Of a stretch of DNA of 64,000 bases, positions 40,259 through 49,439 are shown in pieces. The translations under genes were made by a program, and so were the position numbers. The number at the start of each line of letters is the position of its first letter. Position 1 is the first letter of the stretch. Below the pieces are notes generated by a model that was given only the letters and a program-made list of their open reading frames with translations, was not told the DNA's origin and ran no database searches. This stretch comes from Faecalibacterium gallinarum (GTDB taxonomy: Bacteria > Bacillota > Clostridia > Oscillospirales > Ruminococcaceae), in assembly GCF_022180365.1 (NCBI RefSeq), contig NZ_BQKV01000026.1:1-64000 (forward strand), read 5' to 3'.

Positions 40259-41571
40259 GATGGGATCCTGCACAGACCAAGCGCCCCTACACCCTTTGGG
40301 TGCTGGTCGGGGTGGCGGCAGCCCTGGTGCTGGCACTGGGGTATGTGGGCTATCAGGCCTACCGCATTTTGAACCCGCCCAACCTCTATGAAACGGCCCT
40401 GATGAGTACGGTGGAGGACACCGTGGAGGCCGAGGGCGTTCTGCTGTTCCAGGAGACCCTGGTGCCCGGCAGCGGGCTGCTGGGGTATCGGGTAGGGGAC
40501 GGTGAGCGGGTATCGGCTGGAACCATCGTGGCCGAAGTCTACTCAGACGCCTCTCAGAGTGCTCTGCGGGCCCGGCTGACGAATCTGTACGAGCAGATTG
40601 ATCTGCTGGAACACTCCCAGAATGTTTCCACCACCCAGATTGATACCTTGCTGGCGGAACGGTCGAGTGCCCTCTACACCTTGCTGGACAACATTGACCG
40701 GGGACTGTACAGCCAGATCGACAACGGCCGGGAGAGTTATCTGCTGGCCCAGAACCGGCTTTGGGTGACCACCGGGGAAGCGGCGGACTTTTCGGCCCAG
40801 ATTGCCGCCCTGTCGGCGGAGGCTGTCCAGCTGGAAGGCCAGTTGGGCGGGCTGGCCCAGGTAGTCTCGCCGGGGACCGGTTATTTTGTCCGCAGCGGAA
40901 CCAGCCGGCAGCTCACCCAGAGCGCGGATGCGATCCTGGCGCTGGATGCCGCTGGGCTGAAAGCTCTGCTGGATCAGCAGGCCGATGCTCCGCTGGAAGG
41001 CTGTGCCGGCAAAATTGTCTCAGGGTTCAGCTGGTATTATTGTGGTGTCTGCACCGCCGAGCAGGGGCAAAAGCTCCTGGGCCGGGACGGCGCCCCTCTC
41101 ACTGGGAATGTCCAGATCCGGTTCCCCGGGCAGACCGAGAACAGCCTGAAAGCCAAGCTCACCGAGGTGACCATTGACGAGTCCAGCGGTCTGGCCCGTT
41201 TTGTGCTGCGGTGCGATACCCTCACTGGGGAAGTGCTCCGGCTGGGCCAGGCCAACGCAGAAATCATCCTCAGCGAGACCACCGGCCTGCGGATCAAAGC
41301 GGAGGCCGTCCATTATCTGCTGGAGGAGACCGGGGAAGAGGTGACCGCCCTCCAGGGCGAAAACTACATCCCGGGCGTGTACGTCAAATTCGGCAACCTG
41401 GCGCGCTTTTGCCGGATCGATCCGGTGGACAGCGAGCACCCCCTGGTGCAGGACGGCGATTACATCATTGTCCAGCCCAAGGGCACTGCGGGATCGGTCA
41501 GCGAGCTGAAACTCTACGATACCGTCATTGTTTCGGGACAAAATTTGTACGACGGAAAACTTTTGTACTAG
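40255..41571 (+). CDS. HlyD-like membrane-anchored adaptor protein
   Basis: A 438-residue protein with an N-terminal membrane anchor (about 13-36), a short biotinyl-lipoyl-like beta segment (SGLLGYRVGDGERVSAGTIVAEVYSD), a coiled-coil hairpin (about 100-195), and a second lipoyl half plus beta-barrel to the end. This is the fold order of HlyD/membrane-fusion adaptors. No ABC or RND transporter is nearby. It sits directly before sepF, as in other Clostridia, hinting at a role tied to the envelope or division; that is inference. GTG start overlapping miaA. Confidence 0.78.
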   Translation: MRWDPAQTKRPYTLWVLVGVAAALVLALGYVGYQAYRILNPPNLYETALMSTVEDTVEAEGVLLFQETLVPGSGLLGYRVGDGERVSAGTIVAEVYSDASQSALRARLTNLYEQIDLLEHSQNVSTTQIDTLLAERSSALYTLLDNIDRGLYSQIDNGRESYLLAQNRLWVTTGEAADFSAQIAALSAEAVQLEGQLGGLAQVVSPGTGYFVRSGTSRQLTQSADAILALDAAGLKALLDQQADAPLEGCAGKIVSGFSWYYCGVCTAEQGQKLLGRDGAPLTGNVQIRFPGQTENSLKAKLTEVTIDESSGLARFVLRCDTLTGEVLRLGQANAEIILSETTGLRIKAEAVHYLLEETGEEVTALQGENYIPGVYVKFGNLARFCRIDPVDSEHPLVQDGDYIIVQPKGTAGSVSELKLYDTVIVSGQNLYDGKLLY

Positions 41572-41577
41572 CTGTTA

Positions 41578-41606
41578 TTGACATCCGGCTCAAAAAAACA
41601 GATAAT
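41578..41606 (+). promoter_or_regulatory. Promoter of the sepF-ylmH-divIVA operon
   Basis: TTGACA (41578-41583), 17-base spacer, GATAAT (41601-41606); a TAATAT two bases further could serve as alternative -10. Start codon is 78 bases downstream. Confidence 0.82.
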
Positions 41607-41683
41607 ATAAAAAGCTATTCGTTCTGCTTTTGCGATCAAAAATCAAGCGACATGCGTTACTCGTGTGAAAGGAGCAGGTATCT

Positions 41684-42145
41684 ATGTCTTTTGTGCAGAA
41701 TATTAAAAAAGGACTTTTTGGCGGCGACGACGAGTTCGAGGATGAATACATTGACGACGGCCCCCAGATGGTGAACAACAACAATAGCTTCGGCGCAGAC
41801 CCCGGCTATGAGGATGAAGAGGCCGAGAGCAAGAAGAGCGCCAACCGGGTGGTCAACATCAACGCCACCACCCAGCTCAAGGTTGTTCTGGTCAAGCCCG
41901 AGCGCTTCGAGGACGCCAGCACCATTGCGGACCATCTGAACAACAAGCGGACTGTGGTGCTCAACCTGGAGTCCGCCAACAAGGAGATCTCCCGCCGGCT
42001 GATCGACTTCTTGTCCGGTGTGGCCTACGCCAACAACGGCCAGGTCAAGCGGGTGGCCAACAGCACCTTTATTATCACCCCCTACAATGTAGATATTATG
42101 GGCGATCTGCTGGACGAGCTGGAGAGCAATGGCGCGTTCTATTGA
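41684..42145 (+). CDS. sepF: Cell division protein SepF
   Basis: A 153-residue protein: N-terminal membrane-binding helix MSFVQNIKKGLFGG, acidic linker, and the SepF core VVLVKPERFEDASTIADHLNNKRTVVLNLESANKEISRRLIDFLSG. SepF bundles FtsZ and tethers it to the membrane. ATG follows AAAGGAGC. The ylmH start lies inside its last codons. Confidence 0.96.
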   Translation: MSFVQNIKKGLFGGDDEFEDEYIDDGPQMVNNNNSFGADPGYEDEEAESKKSANRVVNINATTQLKVVLVKPERFEDASTIADHLNNKRTVVLNLESANKEISRRLIDFLSGVAYANNGQVKRVANSTFIITPYNVDIMGDLLDELESNGAFY

Positions 42146-42944
42146 TCCGCAGCCCCGTTCGGCCCGTGGATTTATCCCCGCGCAAAATGAGGAGGAACGC
42201 TTTCTGATGCGGCACATCGAGGACCTGGCCCGCACGGCCCAGGCCCGCAGCATTCCGCGGTATTCCTCCTTTTTAAGCGACCGGGAGCAGGCTTTGGCCA
42301 AAGCTGCGCTGGATCGGGCCGGCTGTACCGCGTTCCGTTTCGATGGGGGATACCCCCAGGCGGAGCGGCGGCTGGTCTGCATCGAGCCGGAGGATTCCTG
42401 GAGCGATTCGCCCCTGCGGTGTGTCCGGCTGGAGTGCCGGCAGCTGGCCGGGGCCCAGCCGCCCGCCCACAAGGATTATCTGGGCAGTCTTTTGGGTCTG
42501 GAGATCCGGCGGGAAGCGCTGGGGGATATCGTCCTCCCGGCGGACAAACCCGGCACAGCCTATGTGTTCGCACTGGAGACGGTGGCCCAGCTCATCTGCC
42601 AGGAACTGCGCCAGGCGGGCCGGACCGAACTGACCTGCTCCATCCAGCCTCTGGAAGAGCTGCCGGAGTTCCCCGAGGCCGACCGCCAAACCCAGACGGC
42701 GACGGTGTCCTCCCTGCGGCTGGACGCCGTATTGGCCGCTATGCTGCATTGCAGCCGGGGGATGGCGGCGGAGCTGATCGCGGCGGGCCGGGTGGAGATC
42801 AACCACCTGCCGGCCAGCTCGACCCACGCCCCCGTCTATGAGGGGGATGTCTTCACCATCCGGGGCAAAGGCCGTTTTGGTTTGGCCGCTCTGCCGGGGA
42901 AAAGCCGGAAAGACCGTTTTATCATTGAGTATTTTCAGTATTGA
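42129..42944 (+). CDS. ylmH: YlmH-like S4 RNA-binding protein
   Basis: A 271-residue protein with an N-terminal YlmH domain (EERFLMRHIEDLARTAQ, FSGGYxxAER-like FDGGYPQAERRL) and a C-terminal S4 domain (VSSLRLDAVLAAMLHCSRGMAAELIAAGRVEINHLP). YlmH homologues rescue stalled ribosomes by promoting tRNA-linked peptide handling in the large subunit. It overlaps sepF by 17 bases. Confidence 0.93.
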   Translation: MARSIDPQPRSARGFIPAQNEEERFLMRHIEDLARTAQARSIPRYSSFLSDREQALAKAALDRAGCTAFRFDGGYPQAERRLVCIEPEDSWSDSPLRCVRLECRQLAGAQPPAHKDYLGSLLGLEIRREALGDIVLPADKPGTAYVFALETVAQLICQELRQAGRTELTCSIQPLEELPEFPEADRQTQTATVSSLRLDAVLAAMLHCSRGMAAELIAAGRVEINHLPASSTHAPVYEGDVFTIRGKGRFGLAALPGKSRKDRFIIEYFQY

Positions 42945-42976
42945 ATCTGTTGAATTAAAAATTGGAGGAGATCACT

Positions 42977-43753
42977 ATGCTGACACCGCAGGACGTACAT
43001 TCCGTGCAGTTTGATAAAAACCTCCGCGGCTACCGTACCGAAGATGTCGACCATTTCCTGGACAAAATCGAGGAACAGCTCCAGCAGGACATCCAGGAGG
43101 CGGAGGCTCTGCGCAAGCGCATTTCCGACCTGATCAGCGAGAACCAGAAGCTGGCGCGGGAGCTGGAGAGCTACCAGGCGGACGGCGAAATGCTGAAGTC
43201 CGCCCTGATCAACGCCCAGCGGATGGGGGAGAACGTCATCCGCGAGGCCAACCAGAAGTCGGAGGAAATTCTGCACCGGGCCAACCTCCGGGCAGACGAT
43301 ATCATTCGGGACGCCAACGAGCTGCTGCAAAAGGCCACCGAGCGGGCCGATGAGATTGTGAACGAGGCCAACGAGCAGCGCCAGGCCGAGGAGCGGGAGT
43401 ACGAGCGGGTCCGCCTGGAGGTCACCCGTTTCAAGGCAGATGTGCTGAACCTCTACCGCAACCATGTAGCCTCGCTGAGCCGCCTGCCCGAGTATCAGCC
43501 GGAGACCCCGGCCGAGACCCAGGCTGCCCCCCAGGAGGAAGCGGCACCGGAGGAGGAGCAGCCCCAGCTGCCCGCCGAGACCGCCGAGACCGCTGAGTCC
43601 GAAGCAGAAGCGGAGGCCGCCGAACCCGAGCAGGCCGAGGACTTCTGGGACAAAGACGAGAGTCAGTTGAAGGTAGATCTGCCCGTACCGGCAGAGAATA
43701 AACCGGCTGATGTGGATTACTCTGTTTTCCAGGGAATCAAATTCAGCGAATAA
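42977..43753 (+). CDS. divIVA: DivIVA domain protein
   Basis: A 258-residue protein: N-terminal membrane-binding DivIVA motif MLTPQDVHSVQFDKNLRGYRTEDVDHFLDK, then a long coiled coil (to about 165) and an acidic Glu/Ala/Pro tail (about 180-235). DivIVA marks curved membranes at poles and septa and recruits partners. ATG at 42977 is preceded by GGAGGAG at 6 bases; an upstream TTG is not needed. Position after ylmH and before ileS is conserved. Confidence 0.94.
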   Translation: MLTPQDVHSVQFDKNLRGYRTEDVDHFLDKIEEQLQQDIQEAEALRKRISDLISENQKLARELESYQADGEMLKSALINAQRMGENVIREANQKSEEILHRANLRADDIIRDANELLQKATERADEIVNEANEQRQAEEREYERVRLEVTRFKADVLNLYRNHVASLSRLPEYQPETPAETQAAPQEEAAPEEEQPQLPAETAETAESEAEAEAAEPEQAEDFWDKDESQLKVDLPVPAENKPADVDYSVFQGIKFSE

Positions 43754-43812
43754 AGCCCCGCCCCCTGGCGGGCAAAAAGAGGGAAGAATAGTTTACGAGG
43801 AGTGTGGAACCA

Positions 43813-46608
43813 TTGGCTAAGAGCAAATCCCAATACGACAGTACCCTGAATCTGCCGAAGACCTTATTCGAGATGCGTGCCGGTCTGCCCAAGAAAGAGC
43901 CTGTGATGCTCGAGGACTGGAAGAAGAACGATCTCTACAACAACCTCATCAAGCACAACGAGGGCAAGCCCCGCTTTGTGCTGCATGACGGCCCCCCGTA
44001 TGCCAACGGCAACATTCATATGGGCACCGCTCTGAACAAGATCATCAAGGATATCATCATCCGCCAGAAGAGCATGGAGGGCTACCAGGCCCCCTATGTG
44101 CCCGGTTTTGATACCCACGGCCTGCCCATTGAGCTGAAAGCCCTGGCTTCGGTCGGCGACAAGAAGAAGGACATCTCCAAGCTGGAGCTGCGCCAGATCT
44201 GCAAAGCCTTCGCCACCGAGCACATCGGGATCATGAGCGAGCAGTTCCAGCGCCTGGGCGTTATTGGCGATTTCGAGCACCCTTATCTGACCCTCAAACC
44301 CGAGTTTGAGGCCCGTCAGATCGAGATCTTCGGCGAGATGGCCAAGAAAGGCTATATCTACAAGGGTCTGAAGCCCGTTTACTGGTGCCCCGACTGCCGC
44401 ACCGCTCTGGCCGAGGCCGAGATTGAGTACGCCGAGGACGACTGCGATTCCATCTTTGTCCGGTTCCACGTCAGCCAGGACCCCAACGGCGTGCTGGCTA
44501 AGTACGGCATCCCGATGGACAAGACCTACTTCGTGATCTGGACCACCACCACCTGGACCCTGCCCGCCAACGAGGCCATCTGCCTCAACGGTATGTTCGA
44601 GTATTCCTTCGTCAAGATCGGCGAGGAGTACCACATCATGGCTACCGAACTGGTCAAGAGCGTCATGGACGCCTGCGGCATCACCGAGTATGAGGTGGTG
44701 GGCGAGCCGGTCAACGGCGCTGAGTTCGAGCGGATGCGCTACCAGCACGTCTACCTGCCCAAGGAGGGCTGGGTCATTCTGGGCGACCACGTCACCCTGG
44801 AGAGCGGCTCCGGCTGTGTCCACACTGCGGGCGGTCACGGCGTGGACGACTTCAACGTCAGCCAGAAGTACCCCGAGGTGGCCATCACTGTTCCCGTGGA
44901 CGATGGCGGCTATCTCACCGAGCTGGCGGGCAAATACGCGGGCCAGCGGGTCTGGGCAGCCAACAAGACCATTCTGGCCGACCTGACCGAGTCCGGCGCT
45001 GTCATGGGCCAGGTGCACATCAAGCACCAGTACCCCCACTGCTGGCGCTGCCATCACCCCATCATCTTCCGCGCCACCGAGCAGTGGTTCTGCTCCATCG
45101 ACCAGTTCAAGGAAGACGTCTACAAGGCCATCGAGGACGTTACCTGGATGCCCGAGTGGGGCCACGACCGGATGTACGGCATGGTTCGGGACCGCAGCGA
45201 CTGGTGCATCAGCCGTCAGCGTACCTGGGGCGTGCCCATCCCGGCTTTCTACTGCAAGAAGTGCGGCAAGTACCATATCACCGACGCCACCATCAAGGCC
45301 GTCAGCGATCTGTTCCGCAAGGAGGGTTCCGACGCCTGGTACAAGTATGAGGCTGAGGAGATCATCCCGGCAGGGGAGGTCTGCGAGAACTGCGGCGGTA
45401 CCGAGTGGACCAAGGACACCGACATCATGGACGTCTGGTTCGACTCCGGTTCCACCCACAGCGCCGTGCTGGAGGAGCGTCCCGAGCTGCATTGGCCTGC
45501 CGACCTGTATATGGAAGGCGCCGACCAGTTCCGCGGCTGGTTCCAGTCCAGCCTGCTGACCAGCGTCGCCAGCCGGGGCCGTGCGCCCTATAAGGCAGTG
45601 CTCTGCCATGGCTGGGTCGTGGACGAGCAGGGCAAGCAGATGCACAAGAGCGCCGGCAACGGTGTGGAGCCCTCTGAGATCATCAAGGACTACGGCGCCG
45701 ATATCGTCCGTCTGTGGGTGGCTTCCTCTGACTACACCGTGGACGTCCGCGCCGGCAAGAACATCTTCAAGCAGCTGAGCGAGGCTTACCGCAAGATCCG
45801 CAACACCGCCCGCTTCATCCTGGGCAACCTGGACGGCTTTGATCCCAACGTGGACCTGGTGCCGGACGATCAGCTGATGGAGATCGACCGCTGGGCCCTG
45901 GCCGCTCTGGACGATCTGCTGAAGGAGACCGACGCAGGCTACGCTGTCTACAACTTCAACAAGGTCTACCACGCTGTCTATAATTTCTGCGTGGTGGCTA
46001 TGTCCAACTTCTATCTGGATGTGACCAAGGATCGTCTGTACTGCACCAACGGCACCGCCCGCAAGGCAGCCCAGACCGCTATGTACAAGATCCTGGTGGC
46101 TCTGGACAAGGTCATTGCGCCCATCCTCTGCTTCACCAGCCAGGAGATCTGGGACTTCATGCCCAAGATGGAGGGGATGAACAAGTACGTTGTCTTCGAG
46201 GAGATGCCCCATGCCGGCCAGTATGCCGCTGACGAGGCCTTCAAAGCCAAGTGGGCTCAGATGATCGCGGTCCGCGACGAGGTCAAGAAGGTTCTGGAGC
46301 AGGCCCGCGCCGACAAGCAGATTGGCGCTTCTCTGGAGGCAGCGGTCACCCTCTACTGCAACGACGCCCTGTACGAGCTGCTCAACAGCATCCCCATGGA
46401 TGAGCTGGCCGACCTGATGATCGTCTCCAAGGTGGAGCTGGTCAAGGGTGAGGGCGGTTCCAACTCCTCTCTGGAGGGCCTGGGTGTCGCAGCGGCTCAT
46501 GCCACCGGCGACAAGTGCGAGCGCTGCTGGAAGTACTCTGCCGACATCGGCAGTCATCCGGCACACCCCACCCTCTGCGCACGCTGTGCAGCAGTGGTTG
46601 AGGGCTAA
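43813..46608 (+). CDS. ileS: Isoleucyl-tRNA synthetase
   Basis: A 931-residue class I synthetase: HIGH-type GNIHMG near residue 65 after HDGPPYANG, editing domain with TTTTWTLPANEAI, the ATP loop as QMHKSAGN (KMHKS-like instead of KMSKS), anticodon domain and a C-terminal zinc site CERCW...CARC. TTG at 43813 is taken as start because GAGGAG lies 10 bases before it; a GTG at 43804 is too close to the ribosome site. No T-box leader is present; only 59 bases separate it from divIVA. Confidence 0.96.
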   Translation: MAKSKSQYDSTLNLPKTLFEMRAGLPKKEPVMLEDWKKNDLYNNLIKHNEGKPRFVLHDGPPYANGNIHMGTALNKIIKDIIIRQKSMEGYQAPYVPGFDTHGLPIELKALASVGDKKKDISKLELRQICKAFATEHIGIMSEQFQRLGVIGDFEHPYLTLKPEFEARQIEIFGEMAKKGYIYKGLKPVYWCPDCRTALAEAEIEYAEDDCDSIFVRFHVSQDPNGVLAKYGIPMDKTYFVIWTTTTWTLPANEAICLNGMFEYSFVKIGEEYHIMATELVKSVMDACGITEYEVVGEPVNGAEFERMRYQHVYLPKEGWVILGDHVTLESGSGCVHTAGGHGVDDFNVSQKYPEVAITVPVDDGGYLTELAGKYAGQRVWAANKTILADLTESGAVMGQVHIKHQYPHCWRCHHPIIFRATEQWFCSIDQFKEDVYKAIEDVTWMPEWGHDRMYGMVRDRSDWCISRQRTWGVPIPAFYCKKCGKYHITDATIKAVSDLFRKEGSDAWYKYEAEEIIPAGEVCENCGGTEWTKDTDIMDVWFDSGSTHSAVLEERPELHWPADLYMEGADQFRGWFQSSLLTSVASRGRAPYKAVLCHGWVVDEQGKQMHKSAGNGVEPSEIIKDYGADIVRLWVASSDYTVDVRAGKNIFKQLSEAYRKIRNTARFILGNLDGFDPNVDLVPDDQLMEIDRWALAALDDLLKETDAGYAVYNFNKVYHAVYNFCVVAMSNFYLDVTKDRLYCTNGTARKAAQTAMYKILVALDKVIAPILCFTSQEIWDFMPKMEGMNKYVVFEEMPHAGQYAADEAFKAKWAQMIAVRDEVKKVLEQARADKQIGASLEAAVTLYCNDALYELLNSIPMDELADLMIVSKVELVKGEGGSNSSLEGLGVAAAHATGDKCERCWKYSADIGSHPAHPTLCARCAAVVEG

Positions 46609-46644
46609 TCCGCGTCCCGCGCGACCGATACAACACAAGAAGGG

Positions 46645-46676
46645 CGGCGTTCCCTCCAGGGGGAGCGCCGTTCTTT
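46645..46676 (+). terminator. Terminator after ileS
   Basis: CGGCGTTCCC (46645-46654) pairs with GGGAGCGCCG (46661-46670), 6-base loop, followed by TTCTTT. Confidence 0.75.
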
Positions 46677-46737
46677 GTAAACACTGCCCGTCCTCGGGTG
46701 GGCAGAATCCCCCCTGAAACAAAACAGGAGTAATTTT

Positions 46738-47223
46738 ATGCAGTATATTCTCATCAACCTGATCTGTGTTGCAGCCCTGCTGGGGATGGATCAGGCCATC
46801 AAATACTGGGCGGTGGAGGTGCTCCAGCCGGTGGGGTCCATGCCGCTGATTCCGCATGTGGTGGAGCTCCGCTTTACCTACAACCAGGGGATGGCGTTCA
46901 GCATGCTCAGCGGCAAACAGCTGCTGCTGGTTGTGGTGACCGGTATCCTGCTGATCGGTGTGGCATATTGGCTGTTCTTCCGCAGCCGGGAGAACCTGCT
47001 CACGCGGGTTTCCCTGATCCTGGTGCTGGGCGGCGGCCTGGGCAACTTCATCGACCGGGTGCTGAACGGCCAGGTGGTGGACTACATCAACCTGCTGTTT
47101 ATGCGGTTTGCCATCTTCAACTTTGCAGATATTTGCCTGTGCGTGGGCGCCGGGCTCTGGGCGCTGTCCATCTTCCTGGAAGAATGTCACAACGGCCCTG
47201 AAAAAACACAAAAGGAGAATTGA
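46738..47223 (+). CDS. lspA: Lipoprotein signal peptidase
   Basis: A 161-residue aspartic protease with four membrane helices and the motifs DQAIKYW, FTYNQGMAFS, GGGLGNFIDR and FAIFNFADICL; the two catalytic Asp are in NFIDR and NFAD. It cleaves prolipoprotein signal peptides after lipidation. It follows ileS and precedes rluD, the usual order. ATG follows AGGAG. Confidence 0.95.
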   Translation: MQYILINLICVAALLGMDQAIKYWAVEVLQPVGSMPLIPHVVELRFTYNQGMAFSMLSGKQLLLVVVTGILLIGVAYWLFFRSRENLLTRVSLILVLGGGLGNFIDRVLNGQVVDYINLLFMRFAIFNFADICLCVGAGLWALSIFLEECHNGPEKTQKEN

Positions 47224-47226
47224 TCC

Positions 47227-48159
47227 ATGGAGCAGCGTGAATTTGTGGTGGAGGCGGAGGGCGCAGGCCAGCGCATCGACCGGTTTTTGTCGGCCGAAGA
47301 TACCGGCCTGTCCCGCAGCGCGCTGCAAAACCTGGTGGCTCAGGGTCATGTGCTCTGCAACGGCAGCCCGGTGGTCAAGAGCCTGAAGCTGAAAGCAGGG
47401 GATACCATTCTGCTGGAAATCCCCGACGCAGCCCCCATTGCGGCCGTTCCTCAGGAGATCCCCCTGGAAATCCTCTATGAGGACGCCCATCTTTTGGTGG
47501 TCAACAAGCCCAAGGGGATGGTGGTTCACCCCGCGCCGGGCAACCCCGACGGCACCCTGGTCAATGCGCTGCTCTGGCACTGCAAGGGCAGCCTCTCGGG
47601 CATCGGCGGGGAGATCCGGCCCGGCATCGTCCACCGGATCGACAAAGACACCAGCGGCCTTTTGGTGGTGGCCAAGGACGACGCCACCCACATCGGCCTG
47701 TCCCAGCAGATGGCGGTGCACAGCGTTGAGCGTGCCTATCAGACGGTGGTCTACGGTGGCTTCGCCCAGGATGAGGGCTTTGTGGAGACCAATTTGGGCC
47801 GCTCCCAGACCGACCGGAAAAAGATGGCCGTCTACCCGGCCAACGCTCCCCACACCAAATATGCTTATACCGGTTACAGGGTGCTGGAGAGGCTGGGGGA
47901 GTTCACTCTGCTGGAGTGCCGGCTGAAAACCGGCCGGACCCACCAGATCCGGGTGCACATGGCGTCCATCCACCATCCGGTGGCAGGGGACCCCGTCTAT
48001 GGCCCCCACAACTGCATTTCCAGTCTCCACGGCCAGTGCCTCCACGCCAAAACCCTGGGGTTTATCCACCCCATCACCGGCGAGGCGCTGCGCTTTGACT
48101 CCGAACTGCCGGAGTATTTCACTCATTTTCTTGCAACACTCAGGAGGGGCCGGACATGA
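47227..48159 (+). CDS. rluD: RluA-family 23S rRNA pseudouridine synthase
   Basis: A 310-residue enzyme with an S4 domain (QRIDRFLSAEDTGLSRSALQNLV), catalytic Asp139 in HRIDKDTSGLLVVAK, and the LKTGRTHQIRVHM motif. It isomerises uridines in 23S rRNA helix 69 or a related site; the exact target is not certain. Overlaps the next gene by 4 bases (ATGA). Confidence 0.94.
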   Translation: MEQREFVVEAEGAGQRIDRFLSAEDTGLSRSALQNLVAQGHVLCNGSPVVKSLKLKAGDTILLEIPDAAPIAAVPQEIPLEILYEDAHLLVVNKPKGMVVHPAPGNPDGTLVNALLWHCKGSLSGIGGEIRPGIVHRIDKDTSGLLVVAKDDATHIGLSQQMAVHSVERAYQTVVYGGFAQDEGFVETNLGRSQTDRKKMAVYPANAPHTKYAYTGYRVLERLGEFTLLECRLKTGRTHQIRVHMASIHHPVAGDPVYGPHNCISSLHGQCLHAKTLGFIHPITGEALRFDSELPEYFTHFLATLRRGRT

Positions 48160-48992
48160 AACAATCCCTGAACGATACGCTGGTTCTCTGCGATCTGGAC
48201 ACCCTCATGCTGGGCCCCGACGGGAACCTGACCCAGGTGGTGCGGGATGTTCTGAACCTCTTCCTGTCCCGGGGCGGGCGAATGACGGTGTTTTCCCAGC
48301 GCACTCCCCAGGCGGTGCGCACCATGCTGGGCAGCGTGCGGCTCAGCGCGCCGGCTCTGGTCTGCGGCGGCAGCCTGGTGTACAGCTTTTCGGCGGGCTG
48401 CGGCAAAGCTCTGGCGGGCTTTGATGTTCTGGGGGAAGATTTCCTCCATAAACTCCCGGCGGCGCCCGGGGTGGGCATCGCCCTGCAGATGCGGGACGGC
48501 TCCACCCGTGTGCTGCGGATGAGCCAGGCGCTGGAGCGGCATCTGCGCCGGGAGTGGACCCCGTACCTGCTGGGCCAGCCGGAAGGAATCAACAGCGCGG
48601 ATGTACTGCGGGTTCTGCTCTATAAAGACGCAAAGAACGTCCCGGTTTTGCAGGTGTTTGAGAAGGCGCTGGCCGAGAGCGCCTCGCCTCTCCTCACCGA
48701 ATACCTGACCGCAGACTGCCTGGCCCTGATGCCCAAGAATGTCAGCGCCGAAAAAGCCCTGGAAGAAGTGTGCGCTGCCGCCGAAGTCACCCCCGAACAG
48801 GTGGCCGTGGTGGCGGGCAGCCAGGCCATGCTGGGGCTGATGCATCTGGCAGGGGAGAGCGCCGCGGCCTACGACGCCCCGGCCGAGGTGCGGGTGGCGG
48901 CCAAGCGCGTTATGCTCTGCGCCTGCTCGGAAGGGGCGGCCGCGGAGTATCTTTACCGGTTTGTGCGGGAAGCGGAAAACGGTAGTATGTAA
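48156..48992 (+). CDS. HAD-superfamily (Cof-type) protein with degraded active site
   Basis: A 278-residue protein with the layout of Cof-type HAD phosphatases: motif I region LVLCDLDTLMLGPDGNLT, motif II FSQRT, a C2-type cap, and the end of the core. Motif I reads D-L-D-T-L-M (usual D-x-D-G-T-L), and motif IV, normally GDxxND, is replaced by AGSQAM, so metal-binding acids are lost. Catalytic activity is doubtful. It is translationally coupled to rluD. Function unknown. Confidence 0.72.
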   Translation: MKQSLNDTLVLCDLDTLMLGPDGNLTQVVRDVLNLFLSRGGRMTVFSQRTPQAVRTMLGSVRLSAPALVCGGSLVYSFSAGCGKALAGFDVLGEDFLHKLPAAPGVGIALQMRDGSTRVLRMSQALERHLRREWTPYLLGQPEGINSADVLRVLLYKDAKNVPVLQVFEKALAESASPLLTEYLTADCLALMPKNVSAEKALEEVCAAAEVTPEQVAVVAGSQAMLGLMHLAGESAAAYDAPAEVRVAAKRVMLCACSEGAAAEYLYRFVREAENGSM

Positions 48993-49008
48993 AAGAAACG
49001 TAAAAGTT

Positions 49009-49040
49009 CTCCGTATTTTTATGCGGAGGGCTTTCTTTTT
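49009..49040 (+). terminator. Terminator between the HAD-like gene and the ComEA-like gene
   Basis: CTCCGTAT (49009-49016) pairs with ATGCGGAG (49021-49028) around TTTT, followed by GGCTTTCTTTTT. The ribosome site of the next gene (GCGGAGG) begins directly after. Confidence 0.8.
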
Positions 49041-49058
49041 CGCGGAGGATACAGTAAA

Positions 49059-49415
49059 ATGGAGAAAAAGCGGGCCTGGTTTTCTCGTGCAGAGGGGCGT
49101 TTTGCGGCGATTGGTGCGGCAGCACTGGCAGTAACTCTGGCGCTGGCGTTCTGGTTCAGCGTTCCGTTGACGTCCGGAGATCAGACGAATCCAGAGGAAC
49201 TGGTTCCCCTGGTGCAATCGGCGCGGGTGGATTTGAACACTGCCGATGCGGCGGCTTTGTGCACCCTGCCGGGGATCGGGGAAAAGATAGCCCAGCGGAT
49301 TCTGGACTACCGTGCCCGGTACGGCCCGTTTGAGCAGCTGAGCGATGCAGCAAAGGTGAGCGGCATCACCGAAGCAACGATCGAGCAATGGCAAGGCCTG
49401 GCCTTTGTCAGCTGA
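49059..49415 (+). CDS. ComEA-like helix-hairpin-helix protein
   Basis: A 118-residue protein with an N-terminal membrane anchor (about 14-35) and a C-terminal helix-hairpin-helix DNA-binding domain: VDLNTADAAALCTLPGIGEKIAQRILDYRARYGPF. This is the C-terminal part of ComEA, the membrane receptor for DNA in natural transformation; the linker region is short. comEC is not nearby. It may serve DNA uptake or another DNA-binding role at the membrane. Confidence 0.85.
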   Translation: MEKKRAWFSRAEGRFAAIGAAALAVTLALAFWFSVPLTSGDQTNPEELVPLVQSARVDLNTADAAALCTLPGIGEKIAQRILDYRARYGPFEQLSDAAKVSGITEATIEQWQGLAFVS

Positions 49416-49439
49416 GATCCAGTAAAAGGGGATTAGGTT

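Noticed and set aside
43754-43812. T-box riboswitch ahead of ileS
   Set aside because: Only 59 bases separate divIVA from ileS and no T-box sequence or antiterminator is present.
43864-48126. A minus-strand open frame of 1420 codons antisense to ileS-lspA-rluD
   Set aside because: It is a mirror of genes with strong GC-rich third positions; the product is Gly/Val/His/Leu-rich with no domain, spans three unrelated genes and has no ribosome site.
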